A stretch of DNA of 64,000 bases, taken from contig CM022678.1 of the NCBI GenBank assembly GCA_012295275.1, forward strand, positions 2,159,186-2,223,185, in the 5' to 3' direction. Of this stretch, positions 60,783 through 64,000 are shown in pieces. Under the pieces are notes generated by a model. That model was given only the letters and a program-made list of their open reading frames with translations, was not told the origin of the DNA and searched no databases. Both the position numbers and the translations under genes were made by a program. Origin of the DNA: Chrysomallon squamiferum. Its lineage: Eukaryota > Mollusca > Gastropoda > Neomphalida > Peltospiridae. The first letter of the stretch is position 1, and every line of letters begins with the position of its first letter.

Positions 60783-61834
60783 ACCAACAAACAATGCCTG
60801 AGATATGTCAAAGTTGTCTGTATAGAATCCTATAACAGATGAAACAAACAAATAAATAAAATGAAATTAAAAAAACAAAAAAAATCCACTGCTGATTGAA
60901 ACTGGTTCTGTCTGATATCATCATTTAACATAATCATTTGATAATCATTTGTAACTGATGTGTGGAGTTACATTTAAACAAATGTCGGTTTTGTGATGTT
61001 TGAAAAATCTGCAGTTTTTATTTCTTACTGAATAAAGTAACAGAAGGATGTGTGTTTGTTACCAGAAATGTAGAAATCACTTACCAAATATTAATTTTAT
61101 TTCTATTGTTGTTATTATTATTATTACTATCATTATTACTACTATTACAACTGGTTTTGATTGTTGTTTTGTTGTTGTTGTTGTTGTTTTTGTTGTTGTT
61201 TGTATTAATTTTTATTTTCATAGGTTCACTCCTGAACAGAAAAGACAATTTTACAAAAACCTGAAAGAAGGAAAAAATGAATTGTAGGTTTATTTAATTT
61301 AAACAAAACAAATAGAGGTTCATTTCATTGTATTTCAAATTATTGTATTTTTTATTATTATTATTTTTTTTTGTATTCAAATTGTAATCACTAAAACATT
61401 AACAATAATAATAAATAAAAATTAAGAAATCATTAAAGCCTAGATTCTGCATCACATTTACAAATGTCGGGGAAAAATAACAAAAATTTAACACTAAAAT
61501 TCTTAATGAATGAAAAATAAGTAAATGAAAGATGAAATGAAATAATTTATTATATTTTTTTCACCAGCACAGACACGTCGAGTCATATCGAAGATGAGGT
61601 TAGAAAACTTCGAGTCCCTCATGAATCTTCGCTGGCTTTTAAACTGATGTCGGTAATACCAACCGATAAACCAAAGCCACCAGATAATGTGTTCCTGTAT
61701 TCTTTGACTTTGGCTGGGATTGGTAGAGGAAAAAAGTGTAAGAAAATATTAGTTTGGTGTTTTTTTTTCTTGTTTTTTTTTTTTTTAAATACTTTGTTCA
61801 CAAGTATTCCTTTTATCTAAAACATTGGTTCTTC

Positions 61835-61867
<33 letters not shown>

Positions 61868-62387
61868 TGTTTTTAATAAAAAATTAAATAAATAAAGACA
61901 AATTTACTTTGGTATTATTTCCTAGTAATCAGATAAAAAAAGTCAGAATAAATAAATAAATAAATAAATAAATAAGAAAATAAATAGATAAACTAATTAA
62001 AAAAACAGTAGTAGAAGATGACTAGAATAACTTCAAAGAAACTCCATCAGAAATGTACAAAACAAAAAGTTAATTTTATTTTTTTTACTTTTCTGTATAA
62101 ATAAAAAGTAATTTGATATTGTTGGCAGTATTTTGAAAATTAAATATGATTTCTAATAGAATATTTCAGCTCTCATATGACAAATATTTATTTTATTTAT
62201 GATATTTTATTTTTATTTTTGTTTTATTTTATTTTATTTTATTTTATTTCATTTTAATTCATTTCGTTTCAGTTTATTTTATTAATTTTTTTTTTTTATT
62301 TTATTTAATTTCATTTTGTTTCATTTCATTTTTTTTTGTTTCGTTTTGTTTCGATGTGTTTTATTTTCAGTGAAACAAGAAGAATAG
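58127..62387 (+). CDS. Short GTSF1/Asterix-like piRNA factor (219 aa)
   Basis: Exons: 58122(ATG 58127)-58240, 58548-58674, 59451-59549, 60468-60540, 61224-61283, 61568-61737, 62371-62387(TAG); phases 0,1,1,2,2,1, the same as the first six junctions of the gene at 38760. CHHC fingers use Cys16/His22/His32/Cys36 and Cys48/His54/His64/Cys68. The following module shares [20 protein letters not shown] and TRIGVHPDF with its paralog, with one Trp at 111. It ends [14 protein letters not shown], so it has one GRG motif and lacks the paralog's Thr-rich, Asn-rich and helical extension. The third exon has alternative in-frame acceptors six bases apart. Confidence 0.9.
58382..58430. repeat. (ATC)n-(ATT)n microsatellite
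   Basis: About 40 bp of ATC followed by ATT, in intron 1 of the short GTSF1-like gene. Confidence 0.95.
59590..59790. repeat. ~83-bp tandem duplication
   Basis: GTGTAGAGTTTTTTTAATGT and TATAATTTTTACTCAATATA recur once in order, with CTTGTTTAATTTATCACA starting a third partial copy. Confidence 0.9.
60270..60305. repeat. (TCTG)n microsatellite
   Basis: About nine TGTC units in intron 3 of the short GTSF1-like gene. Confidence 0.95.
60775..60862 (-). repeat. Dispersed copy related to the DGKQ exon array unit
   Basis: On the minus strand TGTTATAGGATTCTATACAG, ACAACTTTGA and CAGGCATTGTTTGTT align along their length with the array unit at 10-1412 (shared core TA-x-ACAGACAACTTTGA), including TTTG-rich flanks. 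It lies in intron 4 of another gene. Confidence 0.7.
61838..61867. repeat. Poly(A) tract
   Basis: About 29 A, followed by AAAT repeats at 61950-61985. Confidence 0.9.
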
Positions 62388-63382
62388 TCATAACTGGGGC
62401 AGTCTACAGGGATTGGACAGGAACTCCCAGGGATTGGGAGGATCAACTCTTAGAATTCAGGTCAGTGTTGTTCAGAGTTTAGTTTTAATGGTTTCCTGGT
62501 TGCCGTTGGTGACGGAAAGCAACTAACAGTTATAAAATTATTTTGCAATGTCCATGGGAGTTAGAAAATTTTGGCATATCACAAGCAAAAGAAAAACGTA
62601 ATTAACTGTTAGCTGTTATGACAAATGTTCCATACAGACTGGTTCTCTGAGACCAGGTTTTCAGTGGAAGCTTGGTTGCCATGTCAACAGGTTTTTTTTG
62701 TTTTCTCTTTGATCAGCATTTTGCAGAAGACTTGATTTACACACAAATGTATTTGTCGATTTTTTTAGAAAGTCAGCAGTATGTACTTGAAAAAGAATAT
62801 TAGTAATAACCAAAAAATAAAATAAAAATAATAATAAACAAATAAAAAATAAATCTTCATTTGCTTATAAAATACTATAGTATTCTATGCAGTGCTATTT
62901 AAAAACAAAAAAACTACTGAAATAACAGCAAAAAAACCCCAACACATTCTAATTATACGTTTTTTCTTATTTCAACATTAAATGTGTAATTAATAAACTT
63001 GCATTATATTTAAAGTGTTCTTGTAATGGTGGTAATAAAAATAAATAATAAAAAATGTATTCTTTCTTCTGATTGTTTTAATTTTAAAAGTAATGAAACA
63101 GTGTTTTGTAAATATGTTCAGTACACTTTCAAGATATATTTATTTCTGTGATTAAATGCCTCTGAAAATAAAACACATTTAGTAAACATTGAAATTGATT
63201 TTTGTTTTTTTTATTTTATTTTATTTTATTTATTTTATTTTATTTTATTTTGTGTTATTTTATGTTATTTTTTATTTTATTTTATTTTATTTTGTGTTAT
63301 TTCATTTTATGTTATGTTATGTTATGCTATGCTATGTTATTTTACTGAGATATGTTTAAACTTTAAGAAATGAATTAAAATT

Positions 63383-63421
<39 letters not shown>

Positions 63422-63600
63422 GATGTAGCAAATTGACATAATAGCAGTACACATGTACTTGTTTGAGTTTTTAACATAACTTGCATTTATAAAGTACATT
63501 TTATATTTTTTGCTGTGAACAGACATGACAACGTGTAGATACAAACACTTTGTGTGTTTTATTGAAATGTGTCAGAGCAGACTGCTGTGTTAAATAAACA
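62388..63600 (+). other. 3' UTR of the short GTSF1-like gene and downstream
   Basis: AATAAA occurs at 63167 and at 63593; the second is followed by GT-rich sequence and is the better poly(A) signal. TTTTA pentanucleotide repeats lie at 63205-63340. Confidence 0.5.
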
Positions 63601-63719
63601 GGAAGGAAAGTTTTCTCTTTCCTGTCATTGTTGTCGTTCATCTGTGCACTTCAGATTTAAACCATGATTCATTGTAATATCACTTCCCTTTTAGAACTTC
63701 ATCTGTCATTGTTACAGTA

Positions 63720-63891
<172 letters not shown>

Positions 63892-64000
63892 TTTTTATAT
63901 TTTAATTAACTATTATTATTATTTTTTTTTTTTTTTTTTTTTACAGATTTGTTCAAACTAGTTTAAAGTTTCTGCTAAAGCTTTTCGTCTTCATTATTCC

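Noticed and set aside
61052-61287. Longer plus-strand frame around the fifth exon of the short GTSF1-like gene
   Set aside because: Only 61224-61283 is exon; the upstream Leu/Val run is ATT/TTG microsatellite serving as the acceptor's pyrimidine tract.

Overview
This is an AT-rich metazoan nuclear segment with long repeat-filled introns and GT-AG splicing. It is probably from a lophotrochozoan such as a mollusc; that placement is an inference from gene content and repeat style. Most long open frames are unspliced readings of tandem repeats. The real genes are multi-exon models rebuilt here by checking every splice junction for site and phase.

Layout. (1) Minus strand, 34651 down past position 1: the N-terminal part of diacylglycerol kinase theta (DGKQ), with three C1 zinc fingers, a charged linker, a first Ras-associating (RA) domain and the start of a second. 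The kinase domain lies beyond the left edge. (2) Plus strand, 38760-45764: a GTSF1/Asterix-like piRNA factor with two CHHC zinc fingers and an unusually long C-terminal extension (519 aa). (3) Minus strand, 50069-48570: membrin (GOSR2), a Golgi Qb-SNARE, 212 aa. (4) Minus strand, 55182-51286: an FKBP11-like, membrane-anchored peptidyl-prolyl isomerase of the secretory pathway, 186 aa. (5) Plus strand, 58127-62387: a second, short GTSF1-like gene (219 aa) that shares its first six intron phases with the first. The two GTSF1 copies therefore flank two antisense secretory-pathway genes. DGKQ and the first GTSF1 gene diverge from about 34.65-35.9 kb.

Two things stand out. First, tandem arrays in this window are repeatedly anchored on splice junctions. 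Their units contain the 3' or 5' splice site, often with the first or last exon bases, and in one case a whole 33-bp DGKQ exon is repeated about 14 times. Second, the long GTSF1 protein carries GRG motifs, an Asn-rich stretch and a C-terminal helix that reads like the C-terminal motif of PYM and eIF2A. This suggests a link between piRNA factors and translation machinery that I have not seen described. No rRNA, tRNA, CRISPR or intact transposon was recognised.
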